Counted from the first letter of the stretch, positions 1 through 8,259 are shown. The stretch is 18,130 nt of DNA from Bacteroidia bacterium (GCA_025450095.1 JANWID010000299.1:1-18130), one strand, 5' to 3'. Notes: generated by a model not told the origin, from the sequence alone. Translations and numbers: made by a program.

Positions 1-93
1 AAATTGTTTTTTCCACGGTTGTTTTCCGTTCTTTCCTTCGCCGGTTTCCAGTGGCAAAACGCTGGAGACCTTGCCTGTGATTTCTAATGCCAT
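1..93 (-). CDS. DUF3127-like small protein, N-terminal 31 residues (cut by window edge)
   Basis: An open frame reads leftward from an ATG at 91-93 and runs off the window edge, so only 31 residues are visible. It begins MALEITGKV, continues through an LPLETGEGKNGK stretch and reaches a QPWKKQ segment. From memory this is the opening of DUF3127 proteins, short Bacteroidetes proteins of unknown role in which a similar GEGKNG..W+KQ segment recurs. No enzymatic motif is visible in this fragment. The upstream side (94-291) has no clear ribosome binding site. It holds a TATCTTGCAATC stretch near 130-141 (minus strand) that only loosely resembles a -7 element, and a perfect palindrome at 175-194. 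The family call rests on the N-terminus alone. Confidence 0.6.
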   Translation of the reverse strand, partial: MALEITGKVSSVLPLETGEGKNGKQPWKKQF

Positions 94-174
94 CTTTCTT
101 ACTTTTTAAATGAGAATTATTTTATGATTGCAAGATAGCCATTTCCGCGATAATTCGTTCAAGTTGTTGGAAAA

Positions 175-194
175 TAAACGTTTATAAACGTTTA
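175..194. repeat. perfect 20-bp palindrome in intergenic region
   Basis: TAAACGTTTATAAACGTTTA equals its own reverse complement over all 20 bases. It also contains two TAAACGTTTA units, each palindromic, sharing no spacer. It lies between the start of the DUF3127-like gene (minus, start at 93) and the start of the exported protein at 292. It could be an operator for either gene. No uridine run follows it, so a terminator role is unlikely. Apart from this palindrome I see nothing definite in 94-291. Confidence 0.55.
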
Positions 195-291
195 ATAAGA
201 GATATAATCTTCATTTTCAATAAATTTGAATTTAAAAAATTCCTTTTCACCCACATAATAAACGGCTCATGTTAACGCTTATTTTTGGCGC

Positions 292-906
292 ATGAAGTTT
301 ATCATATTCATCTTCCTGGGAATTGCAACTACCTGGTATACGAATGCCTTTTGCCAGACGCAACGGAAAGGAAGCATGAAAAAGCCTTTTGTGTTTTCAG
401 AACAGTTTAAACACAGTGTGGGGGCGGGAGTGTCGCTCTACAGTCTTGACAAAAAACAGGAACCGGTTTATCATATTGATTACAACCCAACATTAAGTCT
501 TACCAGGGCCTGGTCCGATTTTTCAATTTCTGTAGGCACTCACATTTCAGCCGGGTATCATTTTGAATCAGATGCGGATACACTTGCTTTTTCATATGTC
601 CGGCTTCCGTTACTTGCTGAAATGAATTTCGGACATAATGCATCCAAAGATTTTTACAATGACCTGGGATGGTTCATTGGCGGCGGGTATGCATATCATT
701 TGTTCCGTGAAGAATGGCATCATGCACCAGTTGCAACGATTGGAATAAGGACCTTTATTTTCGGTCCGTCATTTACATTCCGTTACATCCGTTATTTTGC
801 TACCGGAGACGATGACCGTTCCTTAAATTCCATTTCCCTGATGTTAAACCTTGGGAAATATTTTGAACAGGTTAAATTGAACAATAAAATAAGCAGGTTT
901 AAATAA
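292..906 (+). CDS. exported protein, probable outer-membrane beta-barrel
   Basis: This 204-residue protein starts with a clear signal peptide: a Lys at position 3, a hydrophobic stretch IIFIFLGIATTW, then NAFCQ, with cleavage likely near residues 19-22. A lipoprotein is unlikely because the Cys lacks a good lipobox. The mature part alternates polar and aromatic/hydrophobic residues (segments such as SISVGTHISAGYHF and GPSFTFRYIRYFA), with Gly and Tyr/Phe-rich strands expected of a small outer-membrane beta-barrel of perhaps eight strands. I recognise no specific family. The start at 292 is preferred over the internal ATG at 376 because it supplies the signal peptide. A TATTTTTG element at 280-287 lies so close to the ATG that any transcript from it would have almost no leader. 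The gene ends 14 bp from the convergent htpG, with no terminator between them. Confidence 0.6.
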   Translation: MKFIIFIFLGIATTWYTNAFCQTQRKGSMKKPFVFSEQFKHSVGAGVSLYSLDKKQEPVYHIDYNPTLSLTRAWSDFSISVGTHISAGYHFESDADTLAFSYVRLPLLAEMNFGHNASKDFYNDLGWFIGGGYAYHLFREEWHHAPVATIGIRTFIFGPSFTFRYIRYFATGDDDRSLNSISLMLNLGKYFEQVKLNNKISRFK

Positions 907-920
907 CCTGTCGTAAATTA

Positions 921-2738
921 TCAAAGCAATTCTACCGATTTCTGAATAAAACGAGTGAGCTCTTCTCCCTTCAGCAGATTTTGAGAAAGAAGGGCCAGGT
1001 CAATGGCCTGTTTCATTTTAACAGATTGTAAAGCATCTTCCTTTTCGAGCAAAATCCTGTTCATCAGGGGATGGTTTGTGTTGATGATCACGTTGAAATT
1101 TTCTTTCATATCTCCCATAAAAGAGAACTGTCCCCCGGCAGCAGACATTTCTTTCATGCGCCTCATGAATTCTGGTCGTGTAATGATCACAGGCTGATCG
1201 GAAGGTTGCAGGTGTTCTAATACTACCGCATATTGTTCTTTCGGAACATTGGTTTCTGCAAGCTTCTTAATGATTTCCTGCTGATCGGAAGTTAACAGGG
1301 AAGTGGAACTGTCATCTTTTACAATCAACTTGTCAATTGTATCAGCATCCACACGAACGAATGATGTTTTATCCAACTTCATTTCCATGTGATTCAGGAA
1401 ATGCGAATCGAGGGGACCATCCAATGACAGGATATCATACGCCCGGCTTTTCGCAGCATCAATAAAGCTATGCTGATCTTCCGGGTTGGAAGTATACAGG
1501 TAAACAAGCTTTCCATCCTTATCGGTCTGGAGCGGCGTGACTTTATCTCTGTATTCATCAAGGGTGAAAAATTTATTTTCAATATTCTTGAGAAGGCAGA
1601 ACTTAATTGCTTTCTCATAAAACTTCTCTTCGCTGATCATCCCGTATTTGATGAAGATTCCAATATCATCCCACTTCGATTCAAAATCATTCCGGTTCTC
1701 TTTAAAGATTTCTTCCAGCCTGTCGGCAACTTTTTTGGTGATATGTGCGCTTATCTTCTTTACGTTGGCATCGCTTTGCAAATAACTCCTGGAAACATTA
1801 AGCGGGATGTCAGGAGAATCGATAACTCCATGCATGAGCATCAGGAAATCAGGAACAATACCTTCAACTGAATCGGTAACAAATACCTGGTTGGAATAAA
1901 GCTGTATCCTGTTTTTCTGGGGCTCGATGTTTTTCTTAAGCTTGGGAAAATATAAAATGCCGGTAAGATTAAACGGATAATCGACATTAAGATGAATGTG
2001 AAATAGCGGGTCTTCTGAAAATGGATAAAGCTCTTTATAAAAAGAAAGATAATCTTCCGGTTTAAGATCAGCGGGTTTTTTTGTCCAAGCAGGTTGTGTG
2101 TTATTTATTTTTTTTTCTTCAAACATTATTTCCACAGGAAGAAACTTACAATACTTGTTCAGCAGTCCGGAAATCCTGGCGCTCTCCAGGAATTCGGTGG
2201 AGTCTTCATTGATATGCAGAATAATGTCGGTGCCTCTCTGTTCCCGGGTTGTGTCTGAGATCGTATAAGCGGGACTGCCATCACATTCCCATTTCACCGC
2301 TTTACCGGCTTCTGTTTCCTTCCACGATCGGGTCACGATTTCCACTTTGGATGCAACCATGAATGCGGAATAAAACCCAAGACCGAAATGACCGATTATT
2401 GCACCGGATTCCATTTTGTCCTTGTATTTGGTCACGAATTCCTCGGCTCCTGAAAAAGCGATCTGGTTGATGTACCGGTCAATTTCTTCTGCAGTCATCC
2501 CAACCCCGTTATCGGAAACAGTTAGGGTTTTTGCTTCTTTATCAATGGAAACAGTAACCTGGAGAGTTCCGGTTTCACCTTTAAATTCTCCGGCTATTGC
2601 AAGAGTTTTAATTTTTTGGGATGCATCTACTGCATTGGAAACCAATTCTCTAAGAAAAATTTCGTGATCCGAATAAAGAAATTTCTTGATGATTGGAAAA
2701 ATATTTTCCGTTTGAACGTTGATTTTACCGGTGGACAT
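921..2738 (-). CDS. htpG: molecular chaperone HtpG (bacterial Hsp90)
   Basis: The 605-residue product is full length for the family (E. coli HtpG is 624). HtpG is a cytoplasmic homodimeric chaperone that uses ATP hydrolysis to remodel client proteins. The N-terminal GHKL ATPase domain occupies roughly residues 1-215. E31, N35 and D38 lie in ELVSNAVDA, the nucleotide-binding D76NGVGM81 is intact, and the lid-associated glycine loop is G116HFGLGF122. The middle domain follows (about 220-480), with the conserved KKNIEPQKNRIQLYSNQVFV stretch, then PLNVSRSYLQ. The C-terminal dimerisation domain closes the protein with NPLMNRIL-like sequence (NTNHPLMNRILLEKE). The gene is convergent with the upstream exported protein and divergent from the oxidoreductase at 2890, so it is probably transcribed alone. 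A -7 element sits 28 nt before the start. I found no CIRCE element. Confidence 0.97.
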   Translation of the reverse strand: MSTGKINVQTENIFPIIKKFLYSDHEIFLRELVSNAVDASQKIKTLAIAGEFKGETGTLQVTVSIDKEAKTLTVSDNGVGMTAEEIDRYINQIAFSGAEEFVTKYKDKMESGAIIGHFGLGFYSAFMVASKVEIVTRSWKETEAGKAVKWECDGSPAYTISDTTREQRGTDIILHINEDSTEFLESARISGLLNKYCKFLPVEIMFEEKKINNTQPAWTKKPADLKPEDYLSFYKELYPFSEDPLFHIHLNVDYPFNLTGILYFPKLKKNIEPQKNRIQLYSNQVFVTDSVEGIVPDFLMLMHGVIDSPDIPLNVSRSYLQSDANVKKISAHITKKVADRLEEIFKENRNDFESKWDDIGIFIKYGMISEEKFYEKAIKFCLLKNIENKFFTLDEYRDKVTPLQTDKDGKLVYLYTSNPEDQHSFIDAAKSRAYDILSLDGPLDSHFLNHMEMKLDKTSFVRVDADTIDKLIVKDDSSTSLLTSDQQEIIKKLAETNVPKEQYAVVLEHLQPSDQPVIITRPEFMRRMKEMSAAGGQFSFMGDMKENFNVIINTNHPLMNRILLEKEDALQSVKMKQAIDLALLSQNLLKGEELTRFIQKSVELL

Positions 2739-2766
2739 AATTTTATAATTTTAAAAATTGGGAATG

Positions 2767-2774
2767 CAAAAATA
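2767..2774 (-). promoter_or_regulatory. -7 promoter element of htpG (TATTTTTG)
   Basis: Read on the minus strand, TATTTTTG matches the Bacteroidetes TAnnTTTG -7 consensus and would give a leader of roughly 20-25 nt before the htpG ATG. I see no TTG at the expected distance upstream, so this is a partial match supported mainly by its position. Confidence 0.45.
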
Positions 2775-2889
2775 GTGAGGAATGTCCATATTTCTTAATC
2801 ACTTTGTGAAATTGAATGTTTACAGAAATGCCGGGATTGAAATGATTGCTGACAGCTAACACTAAATATTCATTTCCGTACATTGCACC

Positions 2890-4560
2890 ATGCAAAATCA
2901 GTCTTTTGACTCCATAATAATTGGATCCGGTGCAGGTGGGTTGGCAGCAGCAATATGCCTTTCGCGTGCAGGGAAAAAAGTTTTGGTATTGGAACAACAT
3001 GATGTTCCCGGTGGATGGTGTCACAGTTTTCAATTGAACGGGCATCGGTTCAGTCCGGGAGTGCATTACATCGGATTAATTGAGGAAGGACAATCCACTA
3101 ATCTTCTTTACCGTGGCCTCGGAGTTGCAAACGACCTGGTATTTTTCAGAATGAATCCCAAAGCCTATGAACATTGTGTAATAGGTAATGAACGAATCGA
3201 TTTACCGGCCGGGATTGATAACCTGGAAAAAACATTATCGGAAAGATTCCCGGCAGAGCGTAAAAATATTAACCGTTATCTGTTAGTGGTTCGCAATGTA
3301 AACAGCCAGTTGCAGCTTATAAGTAAGATGAAAACATTCTGGGATCATATCACTATTCCATACCGGACCAGGCATATGGGAAAATATGGTCTTTTCAGCC
3401 TAAGAAGAGTTATTAACTGGTATCTGAAAGATCCTTTGTTAAAAGCTGTGTTAAATGTTCAGTGTGGTGATCATGGTGTGCCGCCTGCCTTTGCAAGCTT
3501 TCCTGTTCATTGTGCTGTGATGGGACATTATTTTGAAGGTGCAGGATACCCGATGGGAGGTGGTGCAGGAATTGTTAAAGCGATGACAAATGCAGTTAAG
3601 AAATACCAGGGAGAAATACGAACGAAACAACGGGTATCAAAAATTATTGTGGAGAACAAATGCGCAGTAGGAGTTGAAATGATGGATGGCAGTAAAATTT
3701 ATGCAAGGCATATTATTTCCAATGCCGATCCTTCCGTAACTTACTTTGATCTCATCGGAAGGGAAAATATCAGCCGAAAGCTAGCAAAGCGACTTGATAA
3801 AATAAAATACTCAGTTACATCGTTGATCCTGTTTCTGACTCTTGAAATGGATGTTAAAGCTGCAGGGTTCGATTCCGGTAATATCTGGCAATTACGTGAT
3901 CCGGATATTGACGCGGTATACAAGGATCTGATCAGTAATGATGCTGCGCAAGGCGATGAATTTCCTGCAGTTTTTATTAGTTGTACCACACTAAAAGATC
4001 CTACCAGTTTCAACAACCGTCATCATTGCATTGAAATGGTTACATTTATCAGTTATGATTGCTTCCGGCAATTCAACTCAATGGCCGATTATCACGGTCC
4101 GGCATATACGGAATTTAAGGAACGAATCGTTTTCAAGATGCTGAACAATCTTGAAAAAGTTCTCCCGGGCGCAAAATCAAATATCGTTCATGTTGAACTG
4201 GGCACACCCAAGACCAATGAATTTTACATCAATTCCACGGAGGGGAATGCGTATGGTACTGAAAAAACACTTTTACAGATTGGCCCGTTTGGATTCAGTA
4301 ATAAATCAGAAATTAAGAACCTATACTTATGCGGTGCAAGTACACTATCTCATGGTGTAGGTGGTGCCACAAATTCAGGAGTCGCCGCTGCAGCTGTTAT
4401 TTTAGACTGCAGGCCTGATGAATTGCTGATACCTGATCCCGATCAGTACATGCGAATTTATGATGCAGATGACGATTCTAAATGGCCCGATTCGATAAAG
4501 CAGAAAATAAATGTTAAGGCTAATAGAAACCGTGTTGTCGAACCGGAACGTAACATCTGA
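2890..4560 (+). CDS. CrtI/retinol-saturase-like FAD-dependent oxidoreductase
   Basis: The protein has 556 residues. It opens with a Rossmann FAD-binding motif: G12SGAGG17 after the first strand, and E35 at the end of the second strand (LVLEQHDVPGG), which would contact the ADP ribose. GGWCHSF at 41-47 is the family GG motif. The C-terminal FAD-closing segment is clear from residue 478: LYLCGASTLSHGVGG, then ATNSGVAAAA. This architecture belongs to the phytoene desaturase / carotenoid isomerase / all-trans-retinol 13,14-reductase superfamily. The GGWCHS..GHRFSPGVHYIG opening reminds me more of the retinol-saturase/CrtISO-like branch than of classical CrtI. No carotenoid synthesis gene (crtB, crtY, crtZ) is nearby, so the substrate is unknown. 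It is divergent from htpG and appears monocistronic, with a hairpin just downstream. Confidence 0.8.
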   Translation: MQNQSFDSIIIGSGAGGLAAAICLSRAGKKVLVLEQHDVPGGWCHSFQLNGHRFSPGVHYIGLIEEGQSTNLLYRGLGVANDLVFFRMNPKAYEHCVIGNERIDLPAGIDNLEKTLSERFPAERKNINRYLLVVRNVNSQLQLISKMKTFWDHITIPYRTRHMGKYGLFSLRRVINWYLKDPLLKAVLNVQCGDHGVPPAFASFPVHCAVMGHYFEGAGYPMGGGAGIVKAMTNAVKKYQGEIRTKQRVSKIIVENKCAVGVEMMDGSKIYARHIISNADPSVTYFDLIGRENISRKLAKRLDKIKYSVTSLILFLTLEMDVKAAGFDSGNIWQLRDPDIDAVYKDLISNDAAQGDEFPAVFISCTTLKDPTSFNNRHHCIEMVTFISYDCFRQFNSMADYHGPAYTEFKERIVFKMLNNLEKVLPGAKSNIVHVELGTPKTNEFYINSTEGNAYGTEKTLLQIGPFGFSNKSEIKNLYLCGASTLSHGVGGATNSGVAAAAVILDCRPDELLIPDPDQYMRIYDADDDSKWPDSIKQKINVKANRNRVVEPERNI

Positions 4561-4576
4561 CTTTTAACCGGAACCA

Positions 4577-4617
4577 CCCGGGAATAATACACTTGATATT
4601 TATGTATCATTCCCGGG
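4577..4617. terminator. hairpin between convergent genes, possible bidirectional terminator
   Basis: CCCGGGAATAATACA (4577-4591) faces TGTATCATTCCCGGG (4603-4617), a 15-bp stem with one internal mismatch and an 11-nt loop. It lies between the ends of the oxidoreductase (plus) and the protease (minus), where a shared terminator is expected. The flanks carry a short direct repeat, AACCGGAACCA and AACCGGAATCA. There is no strong uridine run on either side, so termination efficiency is uncertain. Confidence 0.55.
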
Positions 4618-4648
4618 ATTGAACCGGAATCACTTTCTAAATTTGATG

Positions 4649-6121
4649 TTATTGAATCATTAGTTTCTTCTGCACAATATTTCCTTCCGAAGTAATTCTC
4701 ACAAAATAGGTTCCTGACTTGAGTGCTGAGACATTAATTGTTGAATGCGAAGCGATCGGATTTTCTGTTGAAATCAACCGGCCTGTTACATCCAGAATCT
4801 CAACCTGGTCAATATTGTTAAATCCTTCAATTGTAAATTCATCTTGTGCCGGGTTAGGATAAATTTTGATATTACCTAAGTCAGCATCATCTTGTATTCC
4901 TGATGTTCCACATCCACCTGAACTGGCAAGTTGTGTACGGAGATTGGCAAATGTTGCATCGACGCGCGTTTTTTGCCCATTCGTAAACAAAAACATACAG
5001 GCATCATCAACGTAATCCATATAGTTCATAAACATGTCTCCATCGGGTCCATTTGTACAGGTAACATGAGGGAAAGATGGACAACCTCCATTCGATTCCT
5101 GCTGTGTCGGCGTATCATTTACAAAATCATCTCCGCAAAAATTATCACCCCAAATGTGGCGCAGGTTCAACCAGTGCCCTACTTCATGTGTTGCTGTTCG
5201 TCCCTTATCAAAAGGTGCTGTAGCTGTTCCCATATTTCCAAAATATGCATAATCAATCACAACTCCGTCGAGTTCCGGTTCGGTGGCAAGATCAGTTGGG
5301 AAAGTAGCATACCCCAGGAGATTTCCACCCAGATCGCACACCCACATATTAAGATACCGCTCAGGATCCCAGTTTTCAATTCCTCCATTTTGAGTAGACT
5401 TGGGCTCAAGTCCCTGTGAAAAACTCTGCGTAGTAGTAGCTGTCCGGGTAATCCCACTTGTAGGGTTTCCATTGGGATCCACAGAAGCCAGGCAGAATTC
5501 AATAGTCATATCTCCTCCAGCACCTTGAAATACTGCAGGGGTCTGATTAAAATCAGCATTTAATTTTCTGTAATCAGCATTCAGTACGTCAAGTTGTGAT
5601 TGAATCTGGGCATTGCTTACGTCTTCTGTACTGTTTTTGTGAACGACATGTACAACAACCGGAATTGTCAGCACCGCACCTGGATTTGGGTTACCACCTG
5701 TTGAAATGAGCGTGATGGTTACAGTCATATCAATAGAATTCGTCATACAGCTATATTCATTCAACTGGATGTCGTAATCACCGGTAGCTGTCGGTGTAAA
5801 AAGTATTTTACTGGAACCACCTATTAAGCCACAACCATCATCATCGTAAGCAAGCCAGTTGCCACCTCCGGCTGGAAATACTGTTAATTCTGAATCGAAT
5901 GTTGGAGAACCGCAAGTAGAAATTTCATAAGTATAACCTGCTTGCATGTCAGTAACTCTGTTATACTCACCCGCCCACGTTTGTGGTGCTAATACTGAGT
6001 TTCCTACAACAGAGGGAGCGGGACCGCTAAGATAAGCTGTGTTGTTATAGCTGCACTGAGCGATAATCAGGGAGGGAATTAATGTTAAGATAGTGAGTGC
6101 GGATATTATTAATTTTTTCAT
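4649..6121 (-). CDS. secreted M43-family zinc metalloprotease with T9SS sorting domain
   Basis: The product has 490 residues. Residues 1-21 are a signal peptide (MKKLIISALTILTLIPSLIIA). Residues about 23-140 form a beta-rich domain like the pre-peptidase C-terminal/PPC type (ISTCGSPTFDSELTV, AYDDDGCG, LFTPTATGDYDIQL). The catalytic domain spans about 150-400. It starts LTIPVVVHVVH and carries HEVGHWLNLRH at 312-322 (zinc ligands H312, H316 and H322, catalytic E313), with a Met-turn at NYMDY (M368), as in pappalysin/cytophagalysin (M43) metzincins. Residues about 415-490 form the type A type IX sorting domain (IYPNPAQDEFTIEG, then SGTYFVRI, ending QKKLMIQ), so the enzyme should cross the outer membrane and be released or anchored. 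The start overlaps the stop of the upstream propeptide-like gene as ATGA, indicating translational coupling. Unlike many M43 enzymes, it carries no recognisable propeptide of its own. Confidence 0.93.
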   Translation of the reverse strand: MKKLIISALTILTLIPSLIIAQCSYNNTAYLSGPAPSVVGNSVLAPQTWAGEYNRVTDMQAGYTYEISTCGSPTFDSELTVFPAGGGNWLAYDDDGCGLIGGSSKILFTPTATGDYDIQLNEYSCMTNSIDMTVTITLISTGGNPNPGAVLTIPVVVHVVHKNSTEDVSNAQIQSQLDVLNADYRKLNADFNQTPAVFQGAGGDMTIEFCLASVDPNGNPTSGITRTATTTQSFSQGLEPKSTQNGGIENWDPERYLNMWVCDLGGNLLGYATFPTDLATEPELDGVVIDYAYFGNMGTATAPFDKGRTATHEVGHWLNLRHIWGDNFCGDDFVNDTPTQQESNGGCPSFPHVTCTNGPDGDMFMNYMDYVDDACMFLFTNGQKTRVDATFANLRTQLASSGGCGTSGIQDDADLGNIKIYPNPAQDEFTIEGFNNIDQVEILDVTGRLISTENPIASHSTINVSALKSGTYFVRITSEGNIVQKKLMIQ

Positions 6122-6498
6122 TTTGCACCTCCCTTCACATTAACGAACTCGTTGTTTTTTCTTTTCTCATCACGAAGCTTTTCGATGTTTGTCGGAACTG
6201 GTGATTGAGGTTTTCCAGGATTCATTTTCAGAAATTCCCTTTTTGCTTCCGCATAGGCAGGAATATCTTTCATGTAATTTCCTGAAGGAGTAAATCCTGG
6301 AATTGAAGGATACTTTACTGATTTCCGCTGCAGCCATGCCTGGGTGATTTGTTCTACATGATCATGTCGTGTCTGCAATGAACTGTTGGTTTGTTTCCTT
6401 AAGTTGTAATACTCGGTAGTACCACATCTTTGTGCATTTGTGCTACTGATTGCTGCCAACAGGAAACCAATTGTCAGAATCATACTTGTTTTTTTCAT
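6118..6498 (-). CDS. small secreted propeptide-like protein coupled to the M43 protease
   Basis: The product is 126 residues. Residues 1-22 are a signal peptide (MKKTSMILTIGFLLAAISST, then NAQ). The mature protein begins RCGTTEYYNLRKQ and continues in a charged helical segment ending QAWLQRKS (about residues 35-59). From memory, a Cys-Gly-Thr opening followed by such a helix is how the N-terminal propeptides of many Bacteroidetes M43 proteases begin. Here it sits on a separate polypeptide. The remainder has an AYAEAKREFLKMNPG motif (about 81-95) and a basic tail. The frame is open up to 6615, but I chose 6498: it gives a clean signal peptide, and the promoter at 6534-6563 lies downstream of the longer start. 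The stop overlaps the protease start by 4 bp (ATGA). An inhibitor or folding helper for the protease is an inference. Confidence 0.75.
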   Translation of the reverse strand: MKKTSMILTIGFLLAAISSTNAQRCGTTEYYNLRKQTNSSLQTRHDHVEQITQAWLQRKSVKYPSIPGFTPSGNYMKDIPAYAEAKREFLKMNPGKPQSPVPTNIEKLRDEKRKNNEFVNVKGGAK

Positions 6499-6533
6499 TG
6501 AATTGTAAGTTAGGGTTAATAATAATTTGCGGG

Positions 6534-6563
6534 CAAAAATAAACATGGTTAAATTATTTACAA
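6534..6563 (-). promoter_or_regulatory. promoter of the propeptide/M43 protease operon
   Basis: On the minus strand, TTG (6561-6563) is followed 19 bp later by TATTTTTG (6534-6541). This fits the Bacteroidetes -33/-7 arrangement TTG...TAnnTTTG. The predicted transcript begins near 6528 and gives a leader of about 30 nt before the ATG at 6498. It supports that start over the longer frame from 6615. Confidence 0.6.
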
Positions 6564-6777
6564 TGCTTACCACATCATCGTGCATTTGTATAAGCATCAT
6601 ACCTGGGTTCTTCATGGAATTACGAATGAACTAGTGCTTATAATATTTTTACATGTATAAAAATAGTTTAATTATTTACAAGGCAAATTGAAAATTTATG
6701 TAAAATACGGCCTAGTTAAAAGTTACTGAATTGAGTAAAAAAATGGATAAACTGTAAAAATTTGTGATCAATTACAC

Positions 6778-6821
6778 AAATTGAAAAACGACTTTCCTTA
6801 AGGAAGGTCGTTTTTCAATTT
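6778..6821 (-). terminator. strong hairpin terminator of the toroid-repeat gene
   Basis: Arms of 20 nt (6778-6797 and 6802-6821) are complementary except for one G/T position around a TTAA loop. On the minus strand the stem ends in an AT-rich stretch. It lies 19 bp beyond the stop codon of the gene at 6841-8259. A second, weaker inverted repeat, AATTTGTG/CACAAATT (6759-6782), overlaps its far edge. The rest of the gene-free stretch 6564-6777 is AT-rich with nothing I can name. Confidence 0.8.
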
Positions 6822-6840
6822 TATACTATTTATAATTTTA

Positions 6841-8259
6841 TTACCTGGTGTTATTGGAAATATTATTCATTGTAAGCTTATCGATATCATTATTGACTGA
6901 AAGTATCAGCAGGCAAGTGGCTGTGCAAAATACCGGGCTTGTTATGCAATGATGGCCGTTCCAGCTACCGTCATTATTCTGAATGCTTAATAACCTGCCG
7001 CTGGTTTTATCATACCATTTTTGCCAGTCCATGTCTTTACTCATTATCATACCTTCCCCGGTTTGCAGAAAGCTCAGGAATTCTTCGCCACCGTTGTTGC
7101 CATAACCGGTGATCACGTTATCATCCTGCGCTAGTTTTTTTGCTGAACGGTTAATGTTATATGAAGTGGAGTATTGCATTGCTTTGTTTTCATCAAGACC
7201 TGCTTTTTTCAGGTTATCTACCGTGACCTCTTCATTTTGAATTTTGCCTTCTTTCTTCGCTTGTTTTATTTTATCTTTTGCTTCAGCAGTTTCTTTTGCC
7301 GTTGCACGGGTAGATCCGGAAACGGAATATAATACTACTCCTGCAGCTGATTCAGTTTCCACACTATTGGTTGTAACATCAATATTGTTCTTCTGATAGT
7401 CTTTTGATTTTTCCAGGATTTGATCATCAACATAAAAGCCTTCTGATTTAGCAGACTCCAGTGCAGAAGTTGCGAATGAGGATTGTAAAACTCCGGCCCA
7501 GCCGTTTCCTTTGTGACTGCCATCCGCATTCTGGTTATCTTCAATTTTTGCGATGCATTTACGGATGCTTTTCCGTACGCGCTGTTTTAATTCAGGATCA
7601 TTATCCAGTTCTGCATTGATGTTGGTAAGAAACTGTGATGTCAGCACCACGTCAATATTTTGTCCAAGCTTTGATTGTGGCTGCGTATAGGTTAACGACG
7701 TTATATTGGCTGAATTCTCCGGAGAAGATTCAACCTGATCCAGCAAAAATTCAAGAGCACTACGAAGGTTTTCAGAATATTTTCCCTCCTTCAGGGTGGT
7801 GCCGTTGCGTTGTAAGGCCATAGCCACCATAGCTGTGGTTGCGGGATCAGACTGAACCGCATGGGGATCGCGTACATCCTGCCTGCTGTGGCTACCTGCA
7901 CCCCAACCACCATCACGGTTCTGTGCACTCTCCAGCCAGTCGAGTCCTTCATTGATGGATGCAACTATTTTACCCGGAATTTTATAATAGAAACCATCTT
8001 CAAGCCCCACACCTTCAAATGCAGTCTTAAAGACACATTTTTCGGGTTCGACACTTTTGGATACTACTACTGGATCTTTTTTTAGAATGGCTTCTTCTTT
8101 TGCCGGTAGCGCTGAAATTAATGGTTCAGCCGGTTGAGGTTGAACCTCCGGAATAATATTCCGTGAAACAGGGGGAGATGACTGGATATTTTCAGAAAGT
8201 ACAGAAACGGTTACTGCTGTTACAAGCAGTCCACCAATAACGAAATGATGCGTTTTCAT
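6841..8259 (-). CDS. secreted alpha/alpha-toroid protein with squalene-cyclase/prenyltransferase-type repeats
   Basis: The product is 472 residues. Residues 6-22 are a hydrophobic signal or anchor segment, followed by a Pro-rich linker (about 27-65). At least three QW-like repeats are visible: LDWLESAQNRDGGWG (106-120), KIEDNQNADGS..GNGWAG (239-256) and RLLSIQNNDGSWNG (422-435). Such repeats build the alpha/alpha-barrel of squalene-hopene cyclases, protein prenyltransferase beta subunits and thioester-containing domains. The length is well short of a squalene-hopene cyclase (about 630 or more), and I see no DxDD catalytic motif, so it is probably not a terpene cyclase. A charged segment (about 320-360) interrupts the repeats. 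The C-terminus has Cys438, Cys445 and Cys449 near His436/His437. I start at the ATG at 8259 because it directly precedes the signal-like segment; the frame stays open to 8319. The function is unknown, and no neighbour clearly shares its transcript. Confidence 0.65.
   Translation of the reverse strand: MKTHHFVIGGLLVTAVTVSVLSENIQSSPPVSRNIIPEVQPQPAEPLISALPAKEEAILKKDPVVVSKSVEPEKCVFKTAFEGVGLEDGFYYKIPGKIVASINEGLDWLESAQNRDGGWGAGSHSRQDVRDPHAVQSDPATTAMVAMALQRNGTTLKEGKYSENLRSALEFLLDQVESSPENSANITSLTYTQPQSKLGQNIDVVLTSQFLTNINAELDNDPELKQRVRKSIRKCIAKIEDNQNADGSHKGNGWAGVLQSSFATSALESAKSEGFYVDDQILEKSKDYQKNNIDVTTNSVETESAAGVVLYSVSGSTRATAKETAEAKDKIKQAKKEGKIQNEEVTVDNLKKAGLDENKAMQYSTSYNINRSAKKLAQDDNVITGYGNNGGEEFLSFLQTGEGMIMSKDMDWQKWYDKTSGRLLSIQNNDGSWNGHHCITSPVFCTATCLLILSVNNDIDKLTMNNISNNTR

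Noticed and set aside
1470..1871. 133-codon frame opposite htpG
   Set aside because: It lies wholly antisense to a strongly conserved gene and its product looks like a reading-frame shadow.
2743..3066. 107-codon minus-strand frame over the start of the oxidoreductase
   Set aside because: It is antisense to the conserved FAD-binding region and overlaps the htpG promoter.
2890..4560. Part of a carotenoid biosynthesis cluster
   Set aside because: No other carotenoid gene lies in the window, so the superfamily match does not establish that pathway.
4931..5419. 162-codon plus-strand frame opposite the M43 protease
   Set aside because: It is antisense to the catalytic domain and its Cys/Ile-rich product has no recognisable features.
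6499..6615. 39-codon upstream extension of the propeptide-like gene
   Set aside because: The extension would put the promoter at 6534-6563 inside the gene and bury the signal peptide in the middle of the protein.
6759..6782. Inverted repeat AATTTGTG/CACAAATT overlapping the edge of the terminator
   Set aside because: Short and AT-rich, so it may be chance. The overlap with the terminator suggested an attenuator, but on the minus strand it lies after the terminator and no gene follows closely.
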